DNA of 31,039 bases from Clostridia bacterium (GCA_900753245.1 CAADYJ010000009.1:1-31039), one strand, 5' to 3'; shown: positions 22,020 to 29,561, counted from the stretch's first letter. Numbers and translations are program-made. The notes: generated from the sequence alone by a model not told the origin.

Positions 22020-23201
22020 TTGATATTTCCGTATTTTTTACTCGACTTTACTAATAAAGAAGAAAATATAAGTACAAATTTTTTTAAGATAGAATCATTT
22101 ATATATAAACCTAATTCAATATCTAATTTTCAACCTATACTTACTAGCGATAATTTTAAAACATCCAAAGAATATCATGAATATCTTTTTAAAAATGATA
22201 TTCATGATATTGAAGAACGTTATGTACAAGAATCTCACTCATTTAGGAACCCACTTGGAAATTTTTTATTTGATTTTTTAAACGCTAATTCAATTGATAA
22301 AATATTCATTAAAAAATTATTGTTTAAATATGGTATAGCTGCTTTAACAGATCCAGTTGGTAAATCCTTTAGTGAAGATTTTAATTTATTTTATGAGGAC
22401 CCTCGTGCAAGTAAAAATGACGATAGTATTGACATAGATTATTTCCAATTAAAGATGAGTGCTGGAATTAAAGATATTATGGACTCTTATATTGTTTTAC
22501 AAAAAGCGTTAAGGGATGTTATTAATTTTTCTTATAATATTAATGAAGAAAAATACTTAAATGGTTTAACTCCTACACAAAGATACTATATATATGTTCA
22601 TTCATATAAAGAAGATTCATATATGGAGTTATTCAAGTATTTAACAGATGTAAGTTTTAGTCAAGAGTTTGATTTTTCAGAGTATGATAAATCAATAAAG
22701 GAATCCAACTTCAATTCTCCAGAATCTCTTGCTAAATATATAAAAAATGAATGCAAAAAAAATCAAAATTTTCAAATTAAAAATTATATGTATTCTTTTA
22801 GTTCACTTTTAAGTGCATATTATTTTTGTGTTTTATATTTTGTAGAAAACAATATACCAATTAAAATATGCAAAAATTGTGGAAAATATTTTATACCTGA
22901 AAATAGGGTTTCTTCAGTATATTGTAATAGAATATTTGAAAATAATAAAACATGCAAAGAAGTTGGAGCTAATAATGCATATAATGAAAAACTAAAAAAA
23001 GACGAAGTAAATTTATTATATAGAAAAACATTATCTGCGAAAAAAATGTTAGCAAATAGAAATCCCGATATACCAATGTATCTTAAAAAATATGAAGCAT
23101 GGAAATCAGAAGCAAATCAATTTAAACAAGATATTAAATCTGGTAAAAAAGATCAAGAAGAATTTAAACAATGGTTAGAACAAACTAAAAAGACTTATTA
23201 A
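22020..23201 (+). CDS. DUF6076 family protein with C-terminal Cys cluster
   Basis: A 393-residue protein. The N-terminal ~270 residues are not recognised. The C-terminal part matches DUF6076: ICKNCGKYFIPENRVSSVYC and KTCKEVGANNAYNEKL (a four-Cys zinc site at about 289-320), then the ending EEFKQWLEQ. It is common in clostridial integrative elements, function unknown; the zinc segment may bind nucleic acid. The start is set to TTG at 22020 because GAGGTG lies 7 bp upstream; the GTG at 22011 is part of that site. It is transcribed with the next gene and towards the integrase. Confidence 0.78.
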   Translation: MIFPYFLLDFTNKEENISTNFFKIESFIYKPNSISNFQPILTSDNFKTSKEYHEYLFKNDIHDIEERYVQESHSFRNPLGNFLFDFLNANSIDKIFIKKLLFKYGIAALTDPVGKSFSEDFNLFYEDPRASKNDDSIDIDYFQLKMSAGIKDIMDSYIVLQKALRDVINFSYNINEEKYLNGLTPTQRYYIYVHSYKEDSYMELFKYLTDVSFSQEFDFSEYDKSIKESNFNSPESLAKYIKNECKKNQNFQIKNYMYSFSSLLSAYYFCVLYFVENNIPIKICKNCGKYFIPENRVSSVYCNRIFENNKTCKEVGANNAYNEKLKKDEVNLLYRKTLSAKKMLANRNPDIPMYLKKYEAWKSEANQFKQDIKSGKKDQEEFKQWLEQTKKTY

Positions 23202-23215
23202 CAAAGGAGCATTAT

Positions 23216-23671
23216 ATGAATGATGATATTATTATTTTAGAAAAAAAAATTGACATTTTTAATAATCTTTATAATAAATACAAAACAATGAATTTTGTCG
23301 ATGAAACTGACTTAAAAGAAATTGTATGCGATATATTAGGATGGTTTGAAATTTGTTTAAAAAATACTCATAACCTTAATAAAATAGAAAGAAAAAAAAT
23401 AAGTGGAATTAGGCATGCAAATAATGTAAAAAAGCATAGTAAACCAATATTTGAATATACTTTGCAGACATATGCATTATTTCCTTCTGAGGATTTATTT
23501 CCATCAGAAAATCTTTTCCCTTCAGATTTTAATATTTTTTGGATTTCATTACCATTAGATGATCCTAAATTTACTTATCAATTTAATTGCTATAAGTTAT
23601 ATTTTGAAGGGCAAGACTTATATTCAACTATTAATGAAGTTTTTAATATTATAAAAAATCATTTTGAATAA
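23216..23671 (+). CDS. Hypothetical protein with LFPSE repeat
   Basis: A 151-residue soluble protein of unknown function. An N-terminal helical half (about 1-80) is followed by three tandem copies of a six-residue repeat, LFPSED-LFPSEN-LFPSDF (about 88-105), and a beta-rich end. AAGGAG is well placed, 15 bp after the DUF6076 stop, so it forms a two-gene unit. The repeat is also visible in DNA, suggesting recent expansion by slippage. No family recognised. Confidence 0.68.
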   Translation: MNDDIIILEKKIDIFNNLYNKYKTMNFVDETDLKEIVCDILGWFEICLKNTHNLNKIERKKISGIRHANNVKKHSKPIFEYTLQTYALFPSEDLFPSENLFPSDFNIFWISLPLDDPKFTYQFNCYKLYFEGQDLYSTINEVFNIIKNHFE

Positions 23672-23722
23672 TACATTCTCCCTCCCACCCATAGGTATGC
23701 CTGAAAGGAGGTGAAAAAGGTA

Positions 23723-24913
23723 ATGGCTGGGAGTATTGAAAAAAGAGGAAAGAATAGTTACAGATTAGTTTACCTTGCTGGATATGACTTGCAAGGAAGA
23801 CCTATTAAGAAAACCAAAACAATACACGGAACAAAAAAGGATGCTGAAATAGAACTTGCTAAATTTGTTGCAGATGTTCAAAACGGTCTTGTAATAGAGG
23901 GTAAATCTCTTAAATTCTCTGAATTTACTGAAATATGGAAAAGAGATTATGGTTCAAAAGAACTTGCACCTTCAACTTACAAGAGATATTGTAGAATGTT
24001 AGAAACAAGAATCTTACCATACTTTGGACATTTCTATATTAATAAGATTAAACCAACTGACATTATGCAATTCTATGATTTACTTAGTAGAGATACTCAG
24101 TTAATTAGAAAGAAAAGCAACAATGGTAAGAAAACTCTAAAACCCTTATCTGGTAAGACTATATTAGAACATCACAGACTACTTCGTGCAATGCTACACA
24201 AGGCTATATATTGGCAATTAATTGTATCTAACCCTGCAGAACGTGTTCAACCACCAAAAGCTAAAAAGCCTAAAAGAAGATATTATGATGATGAGCAATG
24301 TAAAGTATTATTAGAAAATTTAACAACACTTGGCGAAGATCAAATAAAATATAAAGTTGCAATCATCTTAACAGTATTTACTGGTGTAAGGCTTGGTGAA
24401 TTAATGGGATTAGAATGGCAAGATGTTGATTTTAAAACTGGCATTATAAGTATAAATCGTTCAAGTCAATATTTAGCAGACAAAGGTGTATTTACAAAAA
24501 CACCAAAAACAGAAAGCTCTATCAGAGAAGTAGCAATTCCAGATTTCGTGATTTCTCTACTTGAGGAATATAAGTTATGGTATGAAGAACAAAAATCCAT
24601 TTATGGCGAATTATGGACTAATTCTGATAGGTTATTTGTACAAGCTGATGGCAAGCCTATGCACCCTTCTACAATTAGCAAATGGTTTGTGAAATATGTT
24701 GCACAAATAGGACTACCTGTAATTAACTTTCACGGATTAAGACACACAAATGCTACACTTTTAATATCACAAAACATAGATGTAGCAGTTGTAGCAGCAA
24801 GACTAGGACATGCACAAATTACAACAACATTTAACTTTTACGTGCATCCTATTATTTCTCACAATAGACAAGCAGGAAGTGTTTTAGAAAACTTGCTACT
24901 ACCAAAAAATTAG
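23723..24913 (+). CDS. int: Tyrosine recombinase (site-specific integrase)
   Basis: A 396-residue integrase of the Tn916/phage Int type. Residues 1-60 are the AP2-like arm-binding domain (SIEKRGKNSYRLVYLAGYDL); about 65-170 is the SAM-like core-binding domain; the catalytic domain has Arg in TGVRLGELMGLEW, Lys in FTKTPKTESSIREV, HGLRHTNATLLI (H-x-x-R), GHAQITTTFNF and the nucleophile Tyr in FYVHP. All catalytic residues are intact. ATG 23723 is chosen, 11 bp after AGGAGG. It is the last gene before the right end and should recombine the 15-bp cores at 1465-1479 and 25211-25225, binding TTCCCCA arm sites at both ends. Confidence 0.94.
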   Translation: MAGSIEKRGKNSYRLVYLAGYDLQGRPIKKTKTIHGTKKDAEIELAKFVADVQNGLVIEGKSLKFSEFTEIWKRDYGSKELAPSTYKRYCRMLETRILPYFGHFYINKIKPTDIMQFYDLLSRDTQLIRKKSNNGKKTLKPLSGKTILEHHRLLRAMLHKAIYWQLIVSNPAERVQPPKAKKPKRRYYDDEQCKVLLENLTTLGEDQIKYKVAIILTVFTGVRLGELMGLEWQDVDFKTGIISINRSSQYLADKGVFTKTPKTESSIREVAIPDFVISLLEEYKLWYEEQKSIYGELWTNSDRLFVQADGKPMHPSTISKWFVKYVAQIGLPVINFHGLRHTNATLLISQNIDVAVVAARLGHAQITTTFNFYVHPIISHNRQAGSVLENLLLPKN

Positions 24914-24980
24914 TCTAAAATCTTTTTTCAGATTTCACTAAGGCAAATTAAAAGCCATTAAACTTTTCACGATAAAAAAA

Positions 24981-25028
24981 AGTAAAAGACTACTAAAAAA
25001 TATTTTAGGTTTCCCATAGTCTTTTACT
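24981..25028. terminator. Hairpin after the integrase gene
   Basis: Perfect 12-bp inverted repeat AGTAAAAGACTA (24981-24992) / TAGTCTTTTACT (25017-25028), with an inner CTAAAA/TTTTAG helix. It is probably a terminator. It includes the 15-bp sequence 25003-25017 that is repeated inverted at 1648-1662, so it may also be part of the recombination site. Confidence 0.6.
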
Positions 25029-25067
25029 GAAAATTTATTAGAAATATAAACATTTTTTGAGGATTTC

Positions 25068-25086
25068 TTCCCCAACTTTTCCCCAA
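25068..25086. promoter_or_regulatory. Right arm-type integrase binding sites
   Basis: TTCCCCAA at 25068-25075 and 25079-25086, spaced 11 bp, matching the tandem pair at the left end (TTCCCCAT at 1601 and 1612). Confidence 0.6.
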
Positions 25087-25144
25087 TTCTACATAAAAGG
25101 GCTGTTTTAAAGCGTTATTGTTAACTAATTGGAGAACATAAAAA

Positions 25145-25173
25145 ATCGCTACAACCTTTATAGCTGTAACGAT
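25145..25173 (-). terminator. Terminator of the tRNA-fMet fragment
   Basis: Minus-strand ATCGTTACA pairs with TGTAGCGAT (9 bp, one G-T) and is followed by TTTTTT, 8 bp after the CCA end of the tRNA fragment. Confidence 0.8.
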
Positions 25174-25180
25174 ATAAGTT

Positions 25181-25229
25181 TGGTTGCGGGGGCAAGACTC
25201 GAACTTGCGACCTTCGGGTTATGAGCCCG
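25181..25229 (-). tRNA. 3' half of initiator tRNA-Met (CAT), partial
   Basis: The minus strand reads CGGG-CTCATAA-CCCG (anticodon arm, CAT), then AAGGTC, the T arm GCAAG-TTCGAGT-CTTGC, and an acceptor end with encoded CCA (CCCCGCAACCA). The GGG/CCC anticodon stem is typical of initiator tRNA. Upstream of the anticodon stem the D arm and 5' acceptor strand are missing; other sequence follows. It is therefore the tRNA 3' half that an element carries at its attachment site to rebuild a tRNA gene, with its terminator, and is not a working gene here. Confidence 0.82.
25211..25225. repeat. Right attachment core (attR), 15-bp direct repeat
   Basis: CCTTCGGGTTATGAG is identical to 1465-1479. It covers the 3' side of the anticodon stem-loop of the tRNA-fMet fragment, a common crossover region for tyrosine integrases. 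Confidence 0.75.
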
Positions 25230-25353
25230 TAAGTGTTGATGTTGCTGAGTTTGGTGTAATTGTGTGATGTATTGTTAGAGTAAGCTAATCGGTGAAATTG
25301 GTGATGCTTTGTTTGTGTTAAATTGTGTTTAAAATTGTGTAATTTTGCAGGGA

Positions 25354-25375
25354 GTGTGACCAAGGTGTGACAAAG
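25354..25375. promoter_or_regulatory. Arm-type repeat of a second, adjacent element
   Basis: GTGTGACCAAG followed directly by GTGTGACAAAG: an 11-bp-period tandem repeat, about 143 bp right of the core. The TTCCCCAT pair of the first element is about 136 bp right of its left core. The same geometry with another sequence suggests the left end of a related element with different arm specificity. The rest of 25226-25388 is G/T-rich and holds no gene. Confidence 0.5.
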
Positions 25376-25388
25376 AAACCGTAGAAAA

Positions 25389-25413
25389 AAGATTATGATT
25401 TTTTCATAATCTT
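25389..25413 (-). terminator. Terminator of the MBL/membrane gene pair
   Basis: AAGATTATGA (25389-25398) / TCATAATCTT (25404-25413), overlapping the first base of the MBL stop codon and followed on the minus strand by TTTTTTC. Confidence 0.75.
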
Positions 25414-26306
25414 TACACATTTAATGTTCCTATGTAATTATCAAAATCTGTTTTATATTCATTACTTAAAAATTCAACTTTATAATTTTCACTAGATACA
25501 TATATATGTACTTTATTTTTTACACATTGGAATGTAATATCTTTTGCTGAATTTTGAGTAATTGTATTATATCCTTGATAATAATCTATATGTTCAGATG
25601 CTGCTTCTCCTATTATAATTAATTTTGGTTTTATTCTATCTAATATTTCTTTCGGAATTTTACCTGATTTTCTTCCATGATGTGGAGCAAATATTATATC
25701 TGCTTGTTCAATTTTCAAATCATCTTTAACACTATTCATAAAATCATCTTCTAAATCTCCAAACCATAAAACTGTTACTCCGCTCTCTAAGCTATATTTT
25801 ATGATTGGTGAAATATTATTCGGACTTTCTCCTTCTTTTGCTTTTTTTAGAGCTTCTTTATAATATTGATTGTTTATATTTGGCCATATTATATTAATTC
25901 CCGAACTTCCTCTTTCTTTTCCTTCATTATCTATACCACTTTGGTTCATCCATTTTCTTGAACATCCTTCTTTAATATAAAAATGTTTATCACCATCTCT
26001 TAACTTACAATATTCTTTAAAATCTTCTGATTCATCGTCTTTTGTTGCCTCATTTTCTACGCAGTAAAAATTTGTTATTTTCAATCTATCATTAAAATCT
26101 TTTAAGCCTAATATATGATCCTCATCTGGATGTGTTGAAATAAACCTATGTATTCCTTTATTTTTTGATTTTTTCTCTATTTCATCCATAATACATTCTT
26201 TATTATAATCATGCATATAACAATCAATAACTGTAAAATTATCAGAATTGTGTTCTATATAAAACATATCTCCCTCTCCAACTGCAAATGACTTTATTAT
26301 ACTCAT
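25413..26306 (-). CDS. MBL-fold metallohydrolase (ComEC/Rec2-like C-terminal type)
   Basis: A 297-residue metallo-beta-lactamase-fold protein. The metal motif THPDEDHILG (H-x-D-x-D-H) is at about 59-68; later motifs are VLWFGDLEDDF (about 176-186) and FAPHHGRKSG (about 203-212). This pattern matches the ComEC/Rec2-related MBL group, which cuts nucleic acid or phosphodiesters. No signal peptide is seen, so it is cytoplasmic. AGGAGG precedes ATG, which overlaps the stop of the membrane protein gene upstream by 4 bp. The tight pairing with a membrane protein suggests a defence- or signal-type module, but neither substrate nor role is known. Confidence 0.85.
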   Translation of the reverse strand: MSIIKSFAVGEGDMFYIEHNSDNFTVIDCYMHDYNKECIMDEIEKKSKNKGIHRFISTHPDEDHILGLKDFNDRLKITNFYCVENEATKDDESEDFKEYCKLRDGDKHFYIKEGCSRKWMNQSGIDNEGKERGSSGINIIWPNINNQYYKEALKKAKEGESPNNISPIIKYSLESGVTVLWFGDLEDDFMNSVKDDLKIEQADIIFAPHHGRKSGKIPKEILDRIKPKLIIIGEAASEHIDYYQGYNTITQNSAKDITFQCVKNKVHIYVSSENYKVEFLSNEYKTDFDNYIGTLNV

Positions 26307-26893
26307 TTTTCTACCTCCTTTTTATTTATTTTTTCTACTACTATTTGGCTAACAAAGTCTTTAACTTTCATTTTACAAGCTATAACTCCTATCATATAAC
26401 CAATTATACTAGCTATTAATTCCTTATAAAAATATTTAGGACATATTACTGTCAATATTACTAGAGCTATTACTATAATAAATATTGTAAAAACTAAATC
26501 TCTTATTACGCAATATTCTGAATTTTTACTTTTAACAATTGTGTTTTCTCTTACAGGTTTATAGTATTTAATATAAAAACTATCATTTGATATATTTTCT
26601 AGTTCTTTGATTTCTTTATCTTCTTTGCGAATTCTATTGTCTTTTTTTATGTATTTATATGCTTTTTCAAAAGGGCTTTTTTTATAAATAATTCCTAATG
26701 CTATTCTTTGTTTTTGTTGTCTATTAAATATTGATAAAAATAATAATGTTAATACTAGTATTATTGCGTCTATCGGCCATACATCTTTTATTACTTCTCC
26801 ATATATTGTATTAATATTTAAAATTATATGATGTGCTGTTGCCACAATAAAAGTATATATTGGTATATATCTTTTTTCAAAATTTATTTCCAT
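26303..26893 (-). CDS. Membrane protein paired with the MBL hydrolase
   Basis: A 196-residue membrane protein with probably four helices: about 9-28 (YIPIYTFIVATAHHIILNI), 40-57 (IDAIILVLTLLFLSIF), 131-151 (LVFTIFIIVIALVILTVI) and 158-173 (LIASIIGYMIGVIAC). A charged cytoplasmic region (about 58-125) lies between the helix pairs. I do not recognise a family. It has a good AAGGAAA site and overlaps the MBL gene by 4 bp, so the two are co-expressed. A pore or sensor partner of the hydrolase is plausible inference only. Confidence 0.7.
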   Translation of the reverse strand: MEINFEKRYIPIYTFIVATAHHIILNINTIYGEVIKDVWPIDAIILVLTLLFLSIFNRQQKQRIALGIIYKKSPFEKAYKYIKKDNRIRKEDKEIKELENISNDSFYIKYYKPVRENTIVKSKNSEYCVIRDLVFTIFIIVIALVILTVICPKYFYKELIASIIGYMIGVIACKMKVKDFVSQIVVEKINKKEVEK

Positions 26894-26953
26894 TTTCTTT
26901 TTCCTTTCTCATGTAATTCATTATAACAGCTTTGTTGTTTTATTTACATATCA

Positions 26954-26999
26954 AAAATGCGACAAACTAGCACTTTATTGTACTACTTTGTCGCATTTT
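26954..26999 (-). terminator. Terminator overlapping the end of the regulator gene
   Basis: AAAATGCGACAAA (26954-26966) / TTTGTCGCATTTT (26987-26999), a perfect 13-bp inverted repeat. Its right arm encodes the last residues of the regulator (NATK). It lies upstream of the membrane protein gene and could also be an operator. Confidence 0.7.
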
Positions 27000-27354
27000 G
27001 TGTCATTTTGTAATTTTCATATAATTCGTCTATATTTTCGCTTTTTAAACTTTCCTCCATCATTTTTATAATTTTAGTTTTTTCTTTTAAAGAAATAGCT
27101 TTATTTTTAAAAAATCTATATGAAATTTCTAAATATTCCTTTTCCTTTATTGGTTTTATACTTAATAGATTATCTAAACTTATTTCATAATAGTCTGCCA
27201 AATTAACTGCATCTGTTATTGTCATATCTCTTTTGTTAGTTTCCCAACTTGAAACTTTAGAACGGCTAATATCTAATATTTCTGCTAATTCTTCTTGTGT
27301 TATCTTTTTCTCTCTTCTTAATTCTTTTAATTTTTCTGCAATTAAACAGTCCAT
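26983..27354 (-). CDS. Xre-family regulator with helical tail
   Basis: A 123-residue protein. Residues about 6-60 form an Xre HTH: LKELRREKKITQEELAEILD, ISRSKVSSWETNKRDMTITD. The tail (about 75-115) is helical and charged. The start is ATG 27354 with GGAG 7 bp upstream; the longer open frame to 27498 reads through a tRNA-like 3' end and its terminator and is not real. It lies upstream of the membrane/MBL pair on the same strand and is a likely local regulator. Confidence 0.8.
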   Translation of the reverse strand: MDCLIAEKLKELRREKKITQEELAEILDISRSKVSSWETNKRDMTITDAVNLADYYEISLDNLLSIKPIKEKEYLEISYRFFKNKAISLKEKTKIIKMMEESLKSENIDELYENYKMTQNATK

Positions 27355-27447
27355 ATCTTTTCTCCATACTTTTTTATTATATATACCACTTATTTTTTGA
27401 AAAGTTTGTCGAAATTTGTATTTTCTGAAATATTTTATATATAATAA

Positions 27448-27469
27448 AAGGAAACCCGAAAGTTTCCTT
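27448..27469 (-). terminator. Terminator behind the tRNA-like sequence
   Basis: AAGGAAAC (27448-27455) / GTTTCCTT (27462-27469), loop CCGAAA, followed on the minus strand by TTTATTATA. It starts right after the CCA-like end of the tRNA relic. Confidence 0.75.
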
Positions 27470-27562
27470 GGTGTAGGCCTAGGATTTGAACCTAGCACTC
27501 TATATCTATTATATTTTAATATTTAATCGTATTTTGCATTTATTGGCAAATCTTAACCTACA
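27469..27562 (-). other. tRNA-like relic: intact T arm, acceptor and terminator
   Basis: The minus strand has a T arm CTAGG-TTCAAAT-CCTAG (27479-27495), then GCCTACA and CCA. A matching 5' strand TGTAGGT (7 pairs) occurs at 27556-27562, giving 94 nt, but the interior is AT-rich with no usual D-loop GG or clear anticodon arm, and the discriminator base seems missing. It is probably an attachment-site relic or a decayed tRNA. The remainder of 27355-27725 shows no gene. Confidence 0.5.
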
Positions 27563-27725
27563 TATAACTAGAGTGTACACCATTTGTCTTTTTTTCATTG
27601 ACTTCATCTCCTCTACAATTATCATTAAGTAGCAACTTAACATTGCTTCAAAAGTACTTATTGCTAGTGTAGGGAAAAGAATTATCAGTATAATGCAAAT
27701 TACATATATTAAAATGATTAATAGC

Positions 27726-28640
27726 TTATTTAATAAATTTATATTGTGTATTTTTTATCTTTTCTATAATTTCCCATTTTTTCATATTATATATAATTTC
27801 TGAAGCTCTACTCTTGCTAACATTAAATTGTTCACATACATTTTCTCTATTAAAAGTATATTTATATCCATATTTCTTAAATAACTGAATAATATTTATT
27901 TTTGTTTTTTGAGTTACTTTTTTATCCCATTTTTCTACTACTTTTATTGAAAACTCTTCTACTTGTATATCCGTACTTTCTCCCGGATAATCCGAACTTT
28001 TTTTATATAAAACCGGATTTTCTTCCGGATAATCCGGACTTTCTTCATTTAGATCCGTACTTTTATTAGGTAATACAACTAAAAATTGAGTTGAATCAGA
28101 GAAAAATATTGGCTTTTTTTCAAAATTTTCATATGTTCTAAGAATTCTTGTTATTCCACTACCTCTTCTCTCCATTAAGTGTAATCTACTAAACAAATCT
28201 GATATCACATTATTTCTTCTAATTGATGGAATTTTCATTAAATCTAAATCTTGTACTTTACTTCCAGTTATCATCCCACCTGGTGAAGAAATTTCTAATC
28301 TATCATCATACATATCAACATGTATTTCAGATCCAATTATTTGATAATCTCTGTGTATGATTGCATTGACTAATGCTTCACGTACTGCTTCTCTTGGATA
28401 ATCAGTTTTTTCTTCTCTCATCATTCCTTTAATCGTCCATTGGTTTTTAGAATTATTTTTTATAAATGTTTCTGCATTATCTAATAATGCAATTATACTT
28501 CCTGTATATTCTTTATCATCTAAAGCATCTCCATCTATACTACCTTTTTCATTTCCTTTCCACCTTGTGCAAAATATTCTTGATTGTCTTAACATTCCCT
28601 GATCACTAAATAATACTCCTGCATAAGTTACATTTTTATT
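27726..28640 (-). pseudogene. AlbA_2/Schlafen-type ATP-binding regulator, 5'-truncated by IS30-like element
   Basis: The open frame from an internal ATG (28595) gives 289 residues and extends upstream in frame (TYAGVLFSDQG) to the IS end at about 28641. The N-terminal AlbA_2 half is lost. What remains is the HATPase_c_4 part (YPREAVREALVNAIIHRDYQ, then YDDRLEISSPGG and RRGSGITRIL), a Pro/Ser/Asp linker with repeats (SPDYPEENP, SSDYPGESTD), and a C-terminal winged helix (FNVSKSRASEIIYNM). Intact members are about 450-500 residues and act as putative regulators. The missing half is not on the other side of the IS, so sequence was also deleted. Confidence 0.82.
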
Positions 28641-28641
28641 T

Positions 28642-29340
28642 TATAAATGGCAATGATAAATTTCCGGTTTATTATGCACATATTTCACTTAAGATTTCGT
28701 TGGTACTTTTATAATTAAACATAGCTCTTGATAATTATTTATCCAATCTTCTATCTTTTGTATATATTCTTCTGAAATTGGTGTTATATCAATTCCTTTT
28801 GGTATAAATCTTCTTATTAATCTATTTGCATTTTCATTACTTCCTCGTTCTCCTCAACGATATGGATGAGCATAATATACTTGCGTTCTTGGTGATTTTT
28901 TGTCCTCTTTAATTGATCTTTCAATATATTCTTTTAACTCATAGTCATTATCTATTTTTAATTTAGGACCTTTAGCTTTTAAATAATATTCATATTTTTG
29001 TTGAGCTACATCTGCACTATATACCCATATTTCTATTAATTCTGTTGTTAGATTTTTTACTAATCCTCTTTCTATTTCATTTCTTATTGTTTTTTCAGTC
29101 CTATCTAAAAGCTCAGCAATCTCAACTTTTGTACGTTTATCTCTATTCCACCATCTTTCAATAGATAATCTCTCACTATATTCTAGGTGTTTACATTTTC
29201 TTTCTTTTGTGATATTATTTGTATGACACATAATTATTCTTTCCTTTCAATGTTAGTTTGGTCACCAACATTGTATCATAAGTTTAATTATGTGTCTTTT
29301 TATTTATCTAATAAACGGTAATTTAATTTTACCATTTATA
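28642..29340 (-). mobile_element. Degenerate IS30-family insertion sequence
   Basis: Imperfect terminal inverted repeats bound it: 28642-28674 (ending TTTCCGGTTTATTA) and 29309-29340 (starting TAATAAACGGTAATTT). Between them is one IS30 transposase gene with a large internal deletion, a stop and a frameshift. At about 0.7 kb it is shorter than a complete IS30 (about 1.1-1.2 kb), so it is immobile without help. Confidence 0.8.
28672..29231 (-). pseudogene. IS30-family transposase remnant
   Basis: The N-terminal HTH domain is intact (HLEYSERLSIERWWNRDKRT, then ELLDRTEKTIRNEIERG). After EDKKSPR the sequence jumps to TQVYYAHPYR, removing the DDE core. An in-frame TGA follows (28855-28857), then GERGSNENANRLIRRFIPKG, the C-terminal family signature. 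After NNY a 1-base loss shifts the frame; the shifted frame restores a family-like end (MFNYKSTNEIL) and stops at 28672. So there are three independent lesions. Confidence 0.85.
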
Positions 29341-29408
29341 CAATTTTTTTATAAGGTTTTTTAAATAAAATATAAGTACTTGACAGTTTTTGCAATTTAA
29401 ACGATTAA

Positions 29409-29561
29409 TTTCTAAAGGGATTCAAACTCAGATTATTAGTAGAAATGTTAAGTCATTCAAGTATGCAAACTACTAATAGAATTTATTCTCATTTCTTTGA
29501 AGATGAGTTTAAGGATGTAGCTAATGTTACGGAAGAATTTCTTACTGTTAAAACTAATTAA
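29409..29561 (+). pseudogene. C-terminal fragment of a tyrosine integrase
   Basis: A short plus-strand frame encodes KGFKLRLLVEMLSHSSMQTT then NRIYSHFFEDEFKDVANVTE, ending at TAA 29559-29561. This is the end of an integrase catalytic domain (L-x-H-S-S-M-x-T-T and the nucleophile Tyr in IYSHF). All upstream domains are missing. It lies beside the IS30 relic and may be the remains of the integrase of the second element whose left end is near 25211-25375. Confidence 0.78.

Noticed and set aside
1465..25225. Conjugative element or complete prophage
   Set aside because: No relaxase, coupling protein, type IV secretion, capsid, portal, terminase, holin or lysin gene is visible in the interval.
25121..25420. 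99-residue minus-strand open frame
   Set aside because: It is a translation across the tRNA-fMet fragment (SQVRVLPPQP is typical of translated tRNA) and the G/T-rich element end.
27355..27498. N-terminal extension of the Xre regulator
   Set aside because: It reads through a tRNA-like 3' end and its terminator; the internal ATG at 27354 has the ribosome-binding site.
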